This document shows, piece after piece, positions 44,243 to 56,344 of a stretch of 64,000 nt of DNA. Each line of letters begins with the position of its first letter. Position 1 is the first letter of the stretch. Below the pieces are notes generated by a model. The model searched no databases. It saw only the letters and a list, made by a program, of their open reading frames with translations, and was not told the origin of the DNA. Source of the DNA: Heliocidaris tuberculata (lineage: Eukaryota > Echinodermata > Echinoidea > Camarodonta > Echinometridae); contig CM046848.1 of NCBI GenBank assembly GCA_025618425.1, positions 32,367,802 to 32,431,801 of the forward strand, in the 5' to 3' direction. The position numbers and the translations under genes are program-made.

Positions 44243-47200
44243 CTGCAGATGGGGGGGGGGGGGACAGGATAATTAATTAAACAGTGAAAATCATGAAACA
44301 AAATATGCTTTAGCAACAACCTGCACAGAAAGACCACCTGTCAATGAGAGGTCACTTTGTTTCCCCTCTGGCACTCTTTCTATACAGGTTAGATTATAAT
44401 ATAATAATTGGTATTTGTATGGCACTGTCTTTCTAGAACTTATATTTCAAAACATAAAGGATAGATGAAGGTGAAACAGAGAGTCTATTTTAAGAGTGGT
44501 ATCCATGAGTCAAGCATTGCTAGAAAAGAAAATTTTCAACGACAATCCAAGGTTTGACAGTATATTGGAAATAGCAATATATTATGAATTTTTTAGCAAT
44601 ATATGCAATATATTTTATGTGCAATTATTTTGTTAAGCAAGTGATCTACTACTTACCTGACCAATTGAATGAGCCAAGTCGAAAATCACACTTTGGACAT
44701 GATATCTACGAGAATAAAATATGATAAGCAGACATCTTAATAAATCATTCACAAATATACTTGCAGTCTTCAACATCTATGTGAAACAATATTATCATCA
44801 CTGGGCAAGTCCAAGCTATTCTGTCATATACGTCAATGACCACATCTAAGATTTTTAAGTATATCTGACGACTGATAGTCCTTCAAGAGCTTGAATCAGA
44901 CAAAATATCAAATAAAATTATATATTTATGTCAATTTATGTTTTTAATTCTGTAACATTTGGTAATGTATGGGACATACCGTAATAGACTTGTCCTATTC
45001 AAAATATCAAAAACACTTTCTTTAATTGCCTCAAGCTATGGGTTGTTCTACCTTGCATCAAACAGAGAGGAAAAAATACACAGGAGAAAAGAAGGATTTA
45101 GTGTAGCTCTAGAAAGTGTATAAAGATCTTTGAAAAAGAGTTAAAGTCCATGAGAAAAATCCCAACTGTTCTTTTGAGGATTCTTAGCAAAGAAACAATC
45201 ATTTTAATAACTACATACAAGACATTATATTTTATAAGCTCGTAACCTATATTTTTTAAAAATACGATTCAGATCATTTTATTAGAAGATCCATTATCGA
45301 CTTTATATTAGAAGGCCTGATACTGCATCTCCTAGACAAGTTTTAAACATTTACCTACCACTATTTTATGACTTGTATTTATTTCAAGCCTTGTGCATCT
45401 TTCAACATCAAGATAAGATTCAAATTCAATTTCTAGAATAAAATCCAAATGGACAGGACCTTCCTCGCATCTATGAAATTATAGGTATGTTTATATAGTC
45501 ATGTATGAGTGTTTGTGTCCTCATGTCTACTGGCCTGAAAATTGAGTATTTATGTCTTCACACATATGGAACACTGTACTTTTGGATTTTCATTATACAA
45601 TTGAGCATAAGCACAGAAAAAAAAAAAATTATGCTATAGCTATGTTGGACTGTTTTAGACAGATGTGTTTTTTTTTTCCAAAGCATCGCATTTCTTTATC
45701 ACAGAATCAAACAGATGAATCAGAAAAGGACATGGGATGGCACTAGACCAATACTTGAGCTGGTAAGGTGGTGCTCAGGGCAATGTATTGGGAAAAAGAT
45801 TATCCTTTGTTTTGTCTTCCTACCTTCCCTTCTAGAACACCCATCAAGAAAGATTCCATCCATGCGACAGGTTCAACAAAGACTGACGTACATTGGCTTG
45901 ACCCTTGATCCCCACTGTTGACTTGTGACTTCTGACCTTTGTGCTTATGCCAGCCGAATTTATGGTGACCTTTGGTGTTCTCATGAACTATGACGCTGGA
46001 CTGACAAAATAATGCTCTCCTAATAGGAAATGACAAAGGCAATTCATTATCTTCCCTTTTCTTCGATATACTTTCCTTATCAAATTCATTACTTACAAAT
46101 TGACAATTCTGCATAATGCATAATACACATGGAGAAGCATATAATGGCATAAATACAGGGGGGTATGGGGGGGGGTGAAACAATAGAAAAAGATGGAGAT
46201 AAGAAATGGGATACAGGTTTACAGGTCCGGGGTATGTGGATAGATCAAATGAGTTGCATACACATCACTTTGTTAGGCAATGATTCTGAAACCCTTAACT
46301 CTACAGTTAAAAAATCATATGCATGATTTTATCTTGTTCCTGTAAGTCTATTCAAAGGATTCTCCATTTTACTCCATGGTATAAACCTTTTGTTAAGTGT
46401 TTTTTTTTATTGTTATTGGATAAATAAAGTTCAAGTTCAAGTTCAAGTTCAAGTTCAACAGATATTTTACAACAGTTTAACAATATTCTCACTCAGGATA
46501 AGATCATTCTAATAAACCTTGTAATTACACTGAAGATTTATTTACCTGCATTTGCGACATCTATAGAGAGTATTATCCCCTGCAGGATCAGGGGTTGAGC
46601 TAGCAGGATCAGAGGCAAGTAGGTCTTTGGGTATTTCTTCTCTGGCTATGGTGTATAATAAATAAGTCAATGTTAAACATCATCAAGAAAGAGGCATCAT
46701 TCTTTGAAAGGAAAAGTGATGGAGGGGGAAAATACATAACATTTATGATGTCATGTAAAGCTAGTAACTTTCGCTACATGAAACCTTGCAAATCATCAAT
46801 GACAGCTGTTATTGCGAAGAGGGAATGTAAAGCCCATTAGTTGAAGGTTTGCTGAAGTGGAACAGAATGACACTAAGAGCAAGAAATGCCATAAACATCC
46901 AAACAGCCCCCTAGGAAAACAGAGTGTGCATTGATGGGGCTACCATGTGCATGTATAAAGAAAACTTAATAATAATAATTATTATAGTTCCCTGTTGATT
47001 AGAAGACTTTCTTATTTTCACAACCAATTTAGATTGCAATGGGTTATTGGTTTAATGTATTGTTGCTGTGTACAAAATTAACAAAGATGTCTTGGACAAG
47101 TACAGATTCCATGCATCCTATACAGTTAAAGCTACAGCTAAAATTCTGGGCTAACCCACTCATGAAACCATCCGTATGTGGGGCTATCTCAATTTCAGCA

Positions 47201-50200
47201 GCAGTTGACCTCTAAGGTGAAGAGGTAAAAACACCACAATAATCAGCAAAATTCTGGGAAAATACTTCCTTCATACATTTTTGGATGAAAAATATCTTAT
47301 TTCCAGACAATTCCTTGAATTGGATCACCATCACCCTGATCAATTGAAATTTTCAGGCTGTTTTGGGCTGGTGATCTTGCTCCTTTAGAAGCTCTCACAT
47401 GAGCTTGAGATAGCACACTCACCTATGGGAGGCAATCCCGGCGATACAAAGGTACGGAGTGCAAAGTTATCTATAAATGCTTATCTATGCCTCTGGCATT
47501 ACTTCTTTCTCTTCTCTACATACTTGTTATTTATTTCATTGTTTGTTTATGGATGTTTATTTTATGTTATATTCCACATACTAAGAATCTTGCTGTAAGA
47601 ATGGTTAAAAGGTAATCATGTGATAAAGCGTAGTTTTCCCCATCAATAGACCCGAGAAAAAAAGTTTGTGACCTTGACAGAATAGTACTTATGTGTTTCG
47701 CTGCTCTCTTCAGACCATTATAGAGTCACAATGCGTTATCAATATTTTGGGTACGCGCGAAATGAAAGTGCGTGACCTTTACGAATAGTCAGAATGAAAA
47801 GTGCGTGACCTTTACGAATAGCTCCATAAGCATACTAAAATCCCAGCTTAGACAAGTGCACACTGCCCATTCGCATATTTAGATAAAACACATGTGCGCA
47901 CCCAAGAGGGGGTTTAAACTTCTTTTGTGAATTGGGCCTAAATGTCTTTTTCAAGACGTAGACAGTAATTGTCTTTCTCGTACCAGTTAAATGTTTCAGA
48001 TGTGGAATATAAAGCAAATAATCGTCTTTTGGTTTCAGGCAATGAGACGTACTATCACTTCCTCGGCGCTCTGAATGTATACGCTATCTTTCTCAGCTTC
48101 GCTTCGGAAAGATAGCTACATCCAGATCGCCTCGGAAGTGATAGTTTTTCCCATCACCTTCATCAACGGTAATCATTTGCTTACTATCCAATTTGACTTT
48201 AGGAATGTTACGTCTTGTTTATATTTTTTAACGTGATTTTATACATGTATGTTGTAACTGAATAAATAACCTTGCATGTGTGTGGGTGGTAACCTTCATT
48301 CTACTTACAATGGATTTCCTCAGCTAAGTGAGCTAGTTTATGTTGCTTGAATTGGGAGTTTGTTGGGTCACACTGACAGCCCATGGCTTCAAATAATTTC
48401 AGCTGTTCCATGAATCCAGTGTTTGGGCTGTATTAATCCAAATATGAATAAATGAAAATATAATAATCAAATTACATGTAGCAATACCTAAAGTGAAAGT
48501 ATGGATGCAGAACTGAGCATTATGATGGATGTTACATTGGAAAAAACATATAATCATGGTAACAAAATACATGAAATTGAAATTTAGCAAGGATGCCAGT
48601 GCTATTCAGTTTAAAACTACATGTACATGATAATCCTGAATATGACTAACAAAGGCATGGCCAATCACCTACTGAATGTAACATGAATTCTTCACTTCAT
48701 TTTCTCTCTCAACCAATTTTTAAATTTCTTTTCTCCTGCCTTTTCTTTTCTCCCCCTACCCCCCCCCCCAATTTTTTTTTTCTCTCTCTCTCTCTCTCCT
48801 TACCTTTCTCTCTTTCAGAAAGTGTTAAAACTCATAGATCTGTGGGCAATTCCACGGTTACTCGCATTACATTTGGAGAGGTTTTGAGTTACATCTTAAG
48901 CTCCTGTTCTCTAACTACAGGTGTTAGGTAAATAAGTTTTACTTTTGGGTTGTTTTTTGTTTTAAAGGTAACATGAGTAACCAAATATTTGCAGGGTTGG
49001 CAGAAGGTATGTTTCTTCTTTTGAAGTTTTGATTCTGTATTTAGGTACTCTAAGTAACATGTGTGCATTGTACTGTATAAGTGGTTATTTTCGCGGTGGT
49101 TTTATTTTCGCGATTTTCGCGAGTCGGTCCTCGCAAAAATTTCCACTTCAATATATGGCTGTTTATAGTAACAAAAACATCACAAAAATCGCGAAATTAA
49201 ACCCTCGCGAATTTCCCTACCTAGTCCAAAGTCGCGAAAATATCTGTACGCGAAAAAAACAGCTTATACAGTAACTAAAACTCACTTACCTAACACCTGT
49301 AGTAAGAGAACAGGAGCTCAAGATGTAACTCAAAACCTCTCCAAAAGTAACAGTGAGCAACCATGGAATTGCACCTGTATTCTACTAATTCAGTTAAACC
49401 CTTTCAGGACAGGAATTATTTAAGGCCTAAAATGATTACATTCTGTTCTTCATATTGGCAACAATAATATTTTTTTCTTTTAGTGCTACAGGGTTCTAAT
49501 GAGGTGTAATATCTTTGAAAACAACATACATGGTTATAAAATTTGCTGAAAAGTTGAAAAAATTGCCAATTTTGATAAAAAATACAATGATTTTGAACCT
49601 CTAAATGTGTTGCCAATTTAAGGATTTGAAAGTTTATTCTTGTTTTTAAAATTCCTGGCATCAAACACAAGCTTGTCATGCAACAAAAATGGACAGTTTG
49701 TGCAGAAACTTTTTCTCTTTCTACTCATGCATTTGGTATATTTTTTAGAGCTCTGAATCAAAAGTTATTGAGCCAAACCACAAAATTTGGTCAATTGTCT
49801 CGAAAGGGTTAAACCTAATGCTGGGTCTAGGTCATGTCTATCAAAGAGAAAACTCATGAACCTGCCACCCAGTGGAACTTCCATTGATAAACCTGACTGT
49901 AGCAGACCTGCCAACCTTGAAACCCAAGAAATAGGGACAAATGACAAGGCAGAGGCTGAAAATCGGGACATTTCTGAGTTTCCTATACATTACTACAGAC
50001 AGATTTTTGCAAAAATAGGGACACAGTGGTAGAAGTGGCTCTTTCTTTTACCAAAAATCGGGATTGTCCCTGTTAAATAGGGACAGTTGGCAGGTATGCT
50101 GTAGTGTAGACTGAGCTAAAATCCAGCTTCGGGTTTGAACTTTAGTAGAATGAGGGCCTAAGAGATATTAAGTTCACACTTAAATTTGCAAGTGGATTAA

Positions 50201-53200
50201 CATAAATTTTCATAAATTTTCAGCCATGTTTCGAAAGGAATGCAAAAGACTGGGGTGGTATTTTGAAAATTGTTGTAACTTTTGTTGTAACTTTTGTTAT
50301 ATCTTCCGGAGATAATACCTCACTAATATTGCTGTAAGTTGGTATTCTGAAAATCGTTTTAAGGAGATAGTATCTCTCTAAGGACCGCCTTTATATTATC
50401 TTTGACACGCCCATTTTTTGGCACTTTACCAATCAAGATGGATTTTATATAGGTAGGTTAACCAATAGCAGAACCCCTACACTACCAACACTAAGTGTAG
50501 TGGTTTGACTGTAAAAAAAATTGTACTTTGAAAGTGAAAAGTCCATGAAAAAGTTGTCATAAAGTAGTGGTTTTGTTGTGTTTTCTTTCCCTGATGCTTT
50601 TGATGTGAGAGAGTTGTTCTTATGGAGTGAAAGAGGAGTGGATAAGTTGTACAATGGTGTTAGGATTAGGATGGATAAGTAGTGCTTTACTAGTAATAAA
50701 GTAGTGCTTTTGGCAAAAGAACAATAGCAGACTTCCTGTCCCATCATTGCCCCACCATCTCCCAAGGAGAATGTCCTTTTGTTATGCAGCCTGAAAACAC
50801 AACAATAGATCACCTACTATTCAAGGCGATAATCTGTCTATTGTTACTTCATCCTTAATATTCCTCAACAATAAATCCACTACTTTCTGACAACTTTTTC
50901 ATGGAATTTTCACTTCCAAAGTACAATTTTTTTAACAGTCAAATCACTACACTTAGTGTTGGTAGTGTTATGTCAAACATAAGGGTGGGCTTTGCGCATA
51001 TATCAGTTTTGAGCGTAGTTATTAAATCACGCGTTTTATAATGCCCCATGCGCTATTGGACTGCAATTAATTAACATAATGGCTCACCCTCTTCTGCTCG
51101 AACAAAGTCACATATTGATGTAAAATCATCGAATTCCACCTGTAATTTCTTCAAAATGTCTTCTCTAGAGTATGTGCTCCTATGGGCGGCCGGTCCCCTG
51201 TGAGCAGCCGCCGCTGAATAAAAAATGAAAATAAAAATTTTTTTTTTGATATCCCTTCAAAAATTACCCTGGACAGTCTCAGGTAGGTTCTATTGCACCA
51301 AAAAACATACTCAGCCAAAGCAGTAAGTATCCTGAATCTCGCTCAACATCATGAGAAATGTACGCCACCAGTCATCGACAAAAAAATTGCAGTTTCTTAA
51401 CTTTTAAGTTAAGAGACTATGACATACTTAAACCAATACTTAAACTTTATTTGTTCAATTTGATGCGTAATTTGATGTTTATTTAAGAGAATGAAGTTGA
51501 TGGTCCATGTTTTGCTACAGAAATTTTTATTTACACTACCACAGGGAAAGCTGCATGGGGGTGGCCGCTCACCAGTGCCATTTTTCTGAGTGGGTCTGGT
51601 GAGCAGCCACCCTGTGTAAAACGTGTACAAAATGCAGGTTTTTGTAGGAAATTGTAGTCTGCTTTCATTTTTTGGTCATGGCGTTTGATAGATCATCATG
51701 TTTGACAGATTTTATGGGTTTCAACAGAATATTATTAATTTTTATAAAGTATTGGAATGTAATGTATGAAATGTGATATTAATTTTCTTTCACTTAGTCA
51801 CAAATATGATGCTGAATGCCCGACATATCATGGGCGGCTGCTCACAGGGGTAGAGGCGGCCGCACACAGGACCCCTAGCACCATTTTGAAAAATGGACAC
51901 TACTGACCACGTTATTGGTCAATAATTTTAATTTTGCCTTCTATTTACTTTAGTAAGCAAGTATTTGGACTATGAATTGATTGTATTGAATTATGTGCGA
52001 GTCTTTGATTGATAAATCAGCAAATTCCCTTTAAGTGGCCGCACACAAAAGTCTTTACTCTATGAGATCCTGAATCACACACAGTCTCCATCTTGCTATT
52101 CGAGCATGTACTGTCTGATTCTGAGCTAGAAAAATTGCCGAGATCATGAGATACAACAACAAGAAGCTGTTGTAAGTTTTGTTATAGTTACCATGAAAGA
52201 TAAGATACAACAAAAGATAAAATAATTTTCAGAATACCAATTATCTCATGATATTATCTTCAGTGCGCATATGTAAATTAGGATCATGCGCAGAGTGAAC
52301 AAAAATACAACAAAAGTTACAACAAAAGTTACAACAGTTTTCAGAATACCGCCCCTGGTGTAAATATAATGTTATTAAAAGTTCTAAAAGGGTGATGTAT
52401 ATTATAGTGTTGAACCCTAAGAAATACACTTCCTCCCCAATTTCTGAATGCTTACCATGTTTGTGGACGTTTGTCCACAACCTTCTTCAGTGCAGTAAAA
52501 AGAGGGCATTTCTCCTTGTACATGATATAGGCTATGACAGCAGATGAACTCCTTGACACACCCATGGCACTGGTAACATAGAAAATACATTTTAAAAAGA
52601 AAGTTAGCTTGTGCTGGCTGTGATGCAATCAAGTCCCTGAAGCTGGAGTCAAGTCGAGTAAGCAGGGCTTCAAGCACAGAGTCAAGCCGAGTCAGCAGGG
52701 CTTCAAGCAAAGAGTCGAGCCGAGTCAGCAGGGCTTCAAGCACTGAGTCTAGTCAGCAGGGCTTCAAGCACAGAGTCGAGCCGAGTCAGCAGGGCTTCAA
52801 GCACAGAGTCAAGTCAAGTCAGCAGGGCTTCAAGCACAGAGTCGAGTCAAGTCAGCAGGGCTTTGCCTTCAAGCACAGAGTCGAGTCAAGTCAGCAGGGC
52901 TTCAAGCACAGAGTCGAGTCAAGTCAGCAGGGCTTCAAGCACAGAGTCGAGTCAAGTCAGCGGGGCTTCAAGCACAGAGTCGAGTCAAGTCAGCAGGGCT
53001 TCAAGCACTGAGTCGAGTCAAGTCAGCAGGGCTTCAAGCACAGAGTCGAGTCAAGTCAGCAGGGCTTCAAGCACAGAGTCGAGTCAAGTCAGCGGGGCTT
53101 CAAGCACAGAGTCGAGTCAAGTCAGCAGGGCTTCAAGCACAGAGTCGAGTCAAGTCAGCAGGGCTTCAAGCACAGAGTCGAGTCAAGTCAGCAGGGCTTC

Positions 53201-56200
53201 AAGCACTGAGTCGAGTCAAGTCAGCAGGGCTTCAAGCACAGAGTCGAGTCAAGTCAGCAGGGCTTCAAGCACAGAGTCGAGTCAAGTCAGCAGGGCTTCA
53301 AGCACAGAGTCGAGTCAAGTCAGCAGGGCTTCAAGCACTGAGTCGAGCCAGCAGAGCTTCAAGCACTGAGTCGAGTCAAGTCAGCAGGAGGTTGAGTCCT
53401 TGAGTTGAATCAAGTCAGGTCAGGAAAAAAGCTATCTCGCGTCATGACAACAACAACTATAGATCCAATATGTATATGCTACCATCTCAAAGAAATGATA
53501 TCTTTTATTAGTTATTTGGATTCTTCAACCTGTAGTTTAGAACATAGTTGACATCTAATTCTTTTTTTAAGTCTCTAGCAATTCCTTTTCCAATAAATGA
53601 CAACTCTATCATAGTAAACTTCCCCTCCCATTTTAATCTCTCACTAGAGAATTCTTAATAAAATGCATCTTATTTTCTAAAGTTTTTGAAAGCACATGAA
53701 TTATGAGGTAAGTCTCAATATATACTCATTTCATATCTACCAAAGATGACACTAAATGGCCGATTTTGAAAACAAAAATTATATACCTGTAGAATGCACG
53801 TAAAATCTGCATTTTCTTTCAATACGAGGAGGTATATGTTTTCATATTATTTATCATCAAAATGTGTACTTTCCGACGGCCTGTTTTCAGATCGGCATGC
53901 GCGATATGAAACAAAGAATTCCTTGTGTCTTTTCACCGTAACGACGATGCTTATCATCCTCTGACACTCATAAAATAATGTATCAGGGCATGCTTTTTTT
54001 TTTACTTGATAATTCTTCTCTTTAATCATAAAAATAATGTTTGAAAATCACTGTTCATGAGGACGGAAAACATTGCGATGTGCCTTTGATAAAGTAGTCT
54101 CAAAACTCCTCATGATGACGCATTCTTCAACAACGCTGATAAAATATTTTTACCAGATACATGATTTATTTTCACTCGGTGATTCTGTTATTTAATTACA
54201 TTTGACTGGATAATTCTCCTCTTCCATAAGCTTCATCTAGTCATTCAATAAAGATATTCGTTGAAATCACAAATCAGATTTTTTTTTTAAAGACAAGTAG
54301 ACGAAGCCATCACGCAATGCTTCAGAAAGGGTAAAACAAAATTCTGATTTTTTAAATGACGACGTCTCAATCTTCTTATGTAATAATGATCCTCATTTTC
54401 TGTGGACATTTTGGCCAATAACTGACCTTACAAAAGTTTTATTTCATTAGACTGCAACAGATTTTTTTTAAATTTCAGATGATGCCTATTTTTATTCCAA
54501 AATATATTTCATTCATACGGGATTCCTTCTTACTCGACGTCCTACGATTTATGTCCTTCTAGCCAAGAAGGAACAATGCTGCCTTTGCGAACACCAAGCA
54601 GCCAATCACATCGCGAACACGAGACATCGCCCCTCTCTAACCCCCTTTACACGACACTGGACTTTATTAATATTCAGTTGCTATGCCAAGTTATACCAAA
54701 ATTGCCGATATTGGACCAATCACAGCGCTGTAAATTTTCTCGCGATTGACTGGCACATGCGCAGAACGTAACCTAGTTTTCGCGCCAATAGTATACTCAT
54801 TCAGTTGCAACGCTACGCTAGGCCGAACTTGCCGATATTGAACCAATCACAGCGCTGTTTTTTAGGGGATTTCCCGTACTTGAACCTTCAGCACGTGCGC
54901 AGAACTTTCAATAATGGCTGTGCCTTGAGTTTGCTTGACCAACCCAAGGAGTTGTGTGCAAGCACTGAGGGCTATTGTGGACGATAACTTACCCAGCACA
55001 CCGCGTTGTGCAATCACAACGGAAAGTTACTGGTACCGTATCTCATTTCTTAGCTTTAGACTACCCCTCTCCTCAAACTGTGGGAATAAAAGGCACATTC
55101 GGATTGATAGTAAGTACGGCTCTGGCAATGACTTCTGCCACGGACATTGACAATGTGTATAATGGGAGATGCGATGGGTATGATGAAACATGAAGGTGAC
55201 TTTGTGTGCATGTAGTATGAGCTCGATTATGTTGTTCATCTTCAGTGATGAATGACATAAAACGTGAATAAAAAGGACCGGAAGAAATACGGTAGTGATG
55301 ATCAGACACAAGAAATTCCATCTTTCATAGTGGAATTTATTTCTTATTTTATTTTGCGTTTCATATCGGTATCGGTTGTTAATAAAAGGGAAGATCGGCC
55401 GATGTCGATAAAGCAAAATAAAGCCGATATCGGCAGTCTCCGATAGCCGATAGCTATATCGGCACAGGCCTAAAAAATTATTGCTTTTGGAATGAGTAAT
55501 TTTTAATGACCTACATGTGTATGTACAGTGAACTAAGCTAAAAAGAAGGTGTATAAATTGTCCAAATTTGCTTTAGTTTCTTACGAATTATACTGTGCTT
55601 CATTACACCTAGACTAATTCTTAAAGAGGGTGCATTCTGGTAAAGATGAAAATAATTTGTGAGCTTTCTCATTCTTATGTCAGTTTGGAAGAATATCATA
55701 GGAAAAAATATCCCCTGAAAAGGACTGATCTTCAAACGCCCTTATATTTGAAATATGACGAGGAAAAGCTGAAAAGTTTGGACCAAACATTCTTGTCACA
55801 TGTATGTGTAGTCCTATATACATATTTGTGTCCAATGCATATGACCTCAGTAAGATTGAGTAAATTTCTTCTCATTTTGGGGATTCCAAAACTTCTCAGT
55901 CTATTTCAATTCTTACATTCTACCTTTCAAAATTGCTCCCAGACAGTTTCTTTCAAAGTGTAATCACATGACCAGAACTAAACTTTATCTTTAAGATGCT
56001 GTCCTGGAAGCAAGGACAAATCATACAATGTTATTGCCTTACCAATGGACAAGCACACTGCCCTCTTTCACTGGATCAAGACCATCCTCAATAAAAGCCA
56101 GGATGTCATCCAGATGTTTCAGCAAGTCTTCACCTGGTTGATCCCTGATGATGATTTGTTTGTGATGCACAGTCTTAGAAGGTATGGTGATGGGCATGTT

Positions 56201-56314
56201 GATTAGACTTAGAACATGACTGATCTTTCTCTCGCTAAGGAAGTCTGCTGACTCCGCAGATTTAAGGTCACCAATCCACAGACGTGAAAGGATTTCATCA
56301 GCGTCGATCGGCAT
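44157..56314 (-). CDS. DUSP12: Dual-specificity phosphatase 12 (DUSP12/YVH1-type), seven coding exons
   Basis: Exons (minus order) 56,314-56,043, 52,569-52,456, 48,427-48,309, 46,645-46,546, 46,019-45,824, 44,705-44,657 and 44,242-44,157 join with matching phases at six GT-AG introns. They give 311 aa; human DUSP12 is 340. The N-terminal catalytic domain has EILSRLWIGDLKSAESADFL, the general acid in RDQPGEDLL (Asp58) and the signature HCAMGVSRS with nucleophile Cys91 and Arg97. A linker GFMEQLKLFEAMG follows. The C-terminal zinc-binding region shows CRKC (198/201), QCTS (245), CPKC (270/273) and CSCG (287/289), ending TPAFQIHLNRVD. An in-frame TGA lies nine bases before the ATG. The family acts on phosphotyrosine/serine/threonine and, in yeast, in 60S ribosome maturation. 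Confidence 0.94.
44657..44705 (-). CDS. DUSP12: DUSP12 coding exon 6
   Basis: A 49-bp exon, acceptor TCTCGTAG, donor G|GTAAGT, encoding ISCPKCDFRLGSFNWS. Confidence 0.9.
45824..46019 (-). CDS. DUSP12: DUSP12 coding exon 5
   Basis: Acceptor CCTATTAG, donor AAG|GTAGGA. It encodes RALFCQSSVIVHENTKG through QCTSVFVEPVAWMESFLMG. Confidence 0.92.
46427..46459. repeat. AAGTTC hexamer microsatellite
   Basis: Five perfect AAGTTC units in DUSP12 intron 3. Confidence 0.85.
46546..46645 (-). CDS. DUSP12: DUSP12 coding exon 4
   Basis: Acceptor CACCATAG, donor AG|GTAAAT. It encodes a Pro/Asp/Ser linker and LYRCRKC, the first zinc-ligand pair. Confidence 0.9.
47180..47485. repeat. Repeat family A, uninterrupted copy
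   Basis: It runs from GAAGAGGTAAAAACACCA through GATCAATTGAAATTTTCAGG and TATGGGAGGCAAT to AAAGGTACGGAGTGCAAAG without interruption, the reference for the split copy at 16.7-19.3 kb. Confidence 0.65.
48046..48155. mobile_element. Hairpin element, ~105 bp
   Basis: CTATCACTTCC and CTATCTTTCT pair with AAAGATAG and GGAAGTGATAG around a CAGCTTCGCTTCGG loop. Confidence 0.65.
48309..48427 (-). CDS. DUSP12: DUSP12 coding exon 3
   Basis: Acceptor AATACAG, donor T|GTAAGT. It encodes PNTGFMEQLKLFEAMGCQCD and on to LAEEIH, the end of the phosphatase domain and linker. Confidence 0.92.
48825..49390. mobile_element. Foldback element carrying a nested MITE
   Basis: Arms at about 48,845-48,940 and 49,275-49,375 share GGAGAGGTTTTGAGTTACATC, AGCTCCTGTTCTCT and ACTACAGGTGTTAGGTAA in inverted orientation. 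The MITE at 49,073-49,271 sits between them. The whole lies in DUSP12 intron 2. Confidence 0.75.
49073..49271. mobile_element. MITE with TA duplication, copy 2 (inverted)
   Basis: CTGTATAAGTGG and AGCTTATACAG ends, TA on both sides; reverse-complement of the copy at 19,395-19,590 with few differences. Confidence 0.8.
49393..49813. mobile_element. MITE, ~420 bp
   Basis: TTAAACCCTTTCAGGACA and TTGTCTCGAAAGGGTTAA are inverted ends. Interior AT-rich without a gene. Confidence 0.65.
49905..50097. mobile_element. MITE, ~190 bp
   Basis: ACCTGCCAACC and GTTGGCAGGT ends; inner AATAGGGACA and TGTCCCTGTT are complementary. Confidence 0.65.
50252..52357. mobile_element. 2.1 kb TIR element in DUSP12 intron 2
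   Basis: GGGGTGGTATTTTGAAAATT plus GTTGTAACTTTTGTTGTAAC on the left is mirrored by GTTACAACAAAAGTTACAAC and TTTTCAGAATACCGCCCCTG on the right. The inner ATCTCCTTA/GATAATATC words also pair. No transposase is recognised. It contains the nested foldback at 50,477-50,973 and GC-rich words at 51,183-51,215 and 51,830-51,870 that are inverted copies. Confidence 0.65.
50477..50973. mobile_element. Nested foldback element
   Basis: ACTACCAACACTAAGTGTAG and GTACTTTG..AAAAGTCCATGAAAA are answered by TTTTTCATGGAATTTTCACT and CTACACTTAGTGTTGGTAGT. Arms about 100 bp. Confidence 0.75.
52456..52569 (-). CDS. DUSP12: DUSP12 coding exon 2 (active-site loop)
   Basis: Acceptor TTACCAG, donor TG|GTAAGC. The first T completes Cys91; then AMGVSRSSSAVIAYIMYKEK. 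The 33-bp minisatellite starts only about 80 bp upstream in intron 1. Confidence 0.93.
52646..53390. repeat. 33-bp minisatellite in DUSP12 intron 1
   Basis: More than 20 copies of GGGCTTCAAGCACAGAG followed by TCGAGTCAAGTCAGCA. The unit is 11 codons, so long frames stay open on both strands: ASSTESSQVSR on plus, LEALLTRLDSV on minus. No start context, conservation or splice structure supports a protein. Left-hand units are more diverged. Confidence 0.92.
53391..54590. other. DUSP12 intron 1, no other feature seen
   Basis: AT-rich, no recognisable exon or TIR pair. Confidence 0.5.
54595..54910. promoter_or_regulatory. Duplicated segment with CCAAT-type boxes
   Basis: CCAATCACA occurs at about 54,602, 54,716 and 54,841. 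The last two sit in a ~125 bp tandem duplication sharing CAGTTGC, TTGCCGATATTG(G/A)ACCAAT, CACAGCGCTGT and TGCGCAGAAC. CCAAT boxes often mark promoters, but no gene start can be tied to them, so a repeat origin is equally possible. Confidence 0.35.
55625..55995 (+). mobile_element. MITE family B, copy 4
   Basis: AAAGAGGGTGCATTCTGG through CCAGAACTAAACTTTATCTTTAA, with the diagnostic interior words more diverged than in copies 1 and 3. Confidence 0.7.
56043..56314 (-). CDS. DUSP12: DUSP12 coding exon 1
   Basis: ATG at 56,314 to CATTG|GTAAGG. 90 codons plus TG, the first two bases of the catalytic Cys codon. TTTTTTTAG on the minus strand near 56,342 suggests a spliced 5' UTR. Confidence 0.92.
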
Positions 56315-56344
56315 GTTGGTAAATCAAAATGGTTCAGCAATCTA

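Noticed and set aside
52863..53369. 168-aa plus-strand Ser/Thr-rich repeat protein
   Set aside because: It is the translation of the 33-bp minisatellite in DUSP12 intron 1; no start context or exon structure.
52646..53390. CRISPR-like array
   Set aside because: The repeats are directly abutting with no unique spacers, in animal DNA; it is a minisatellite.
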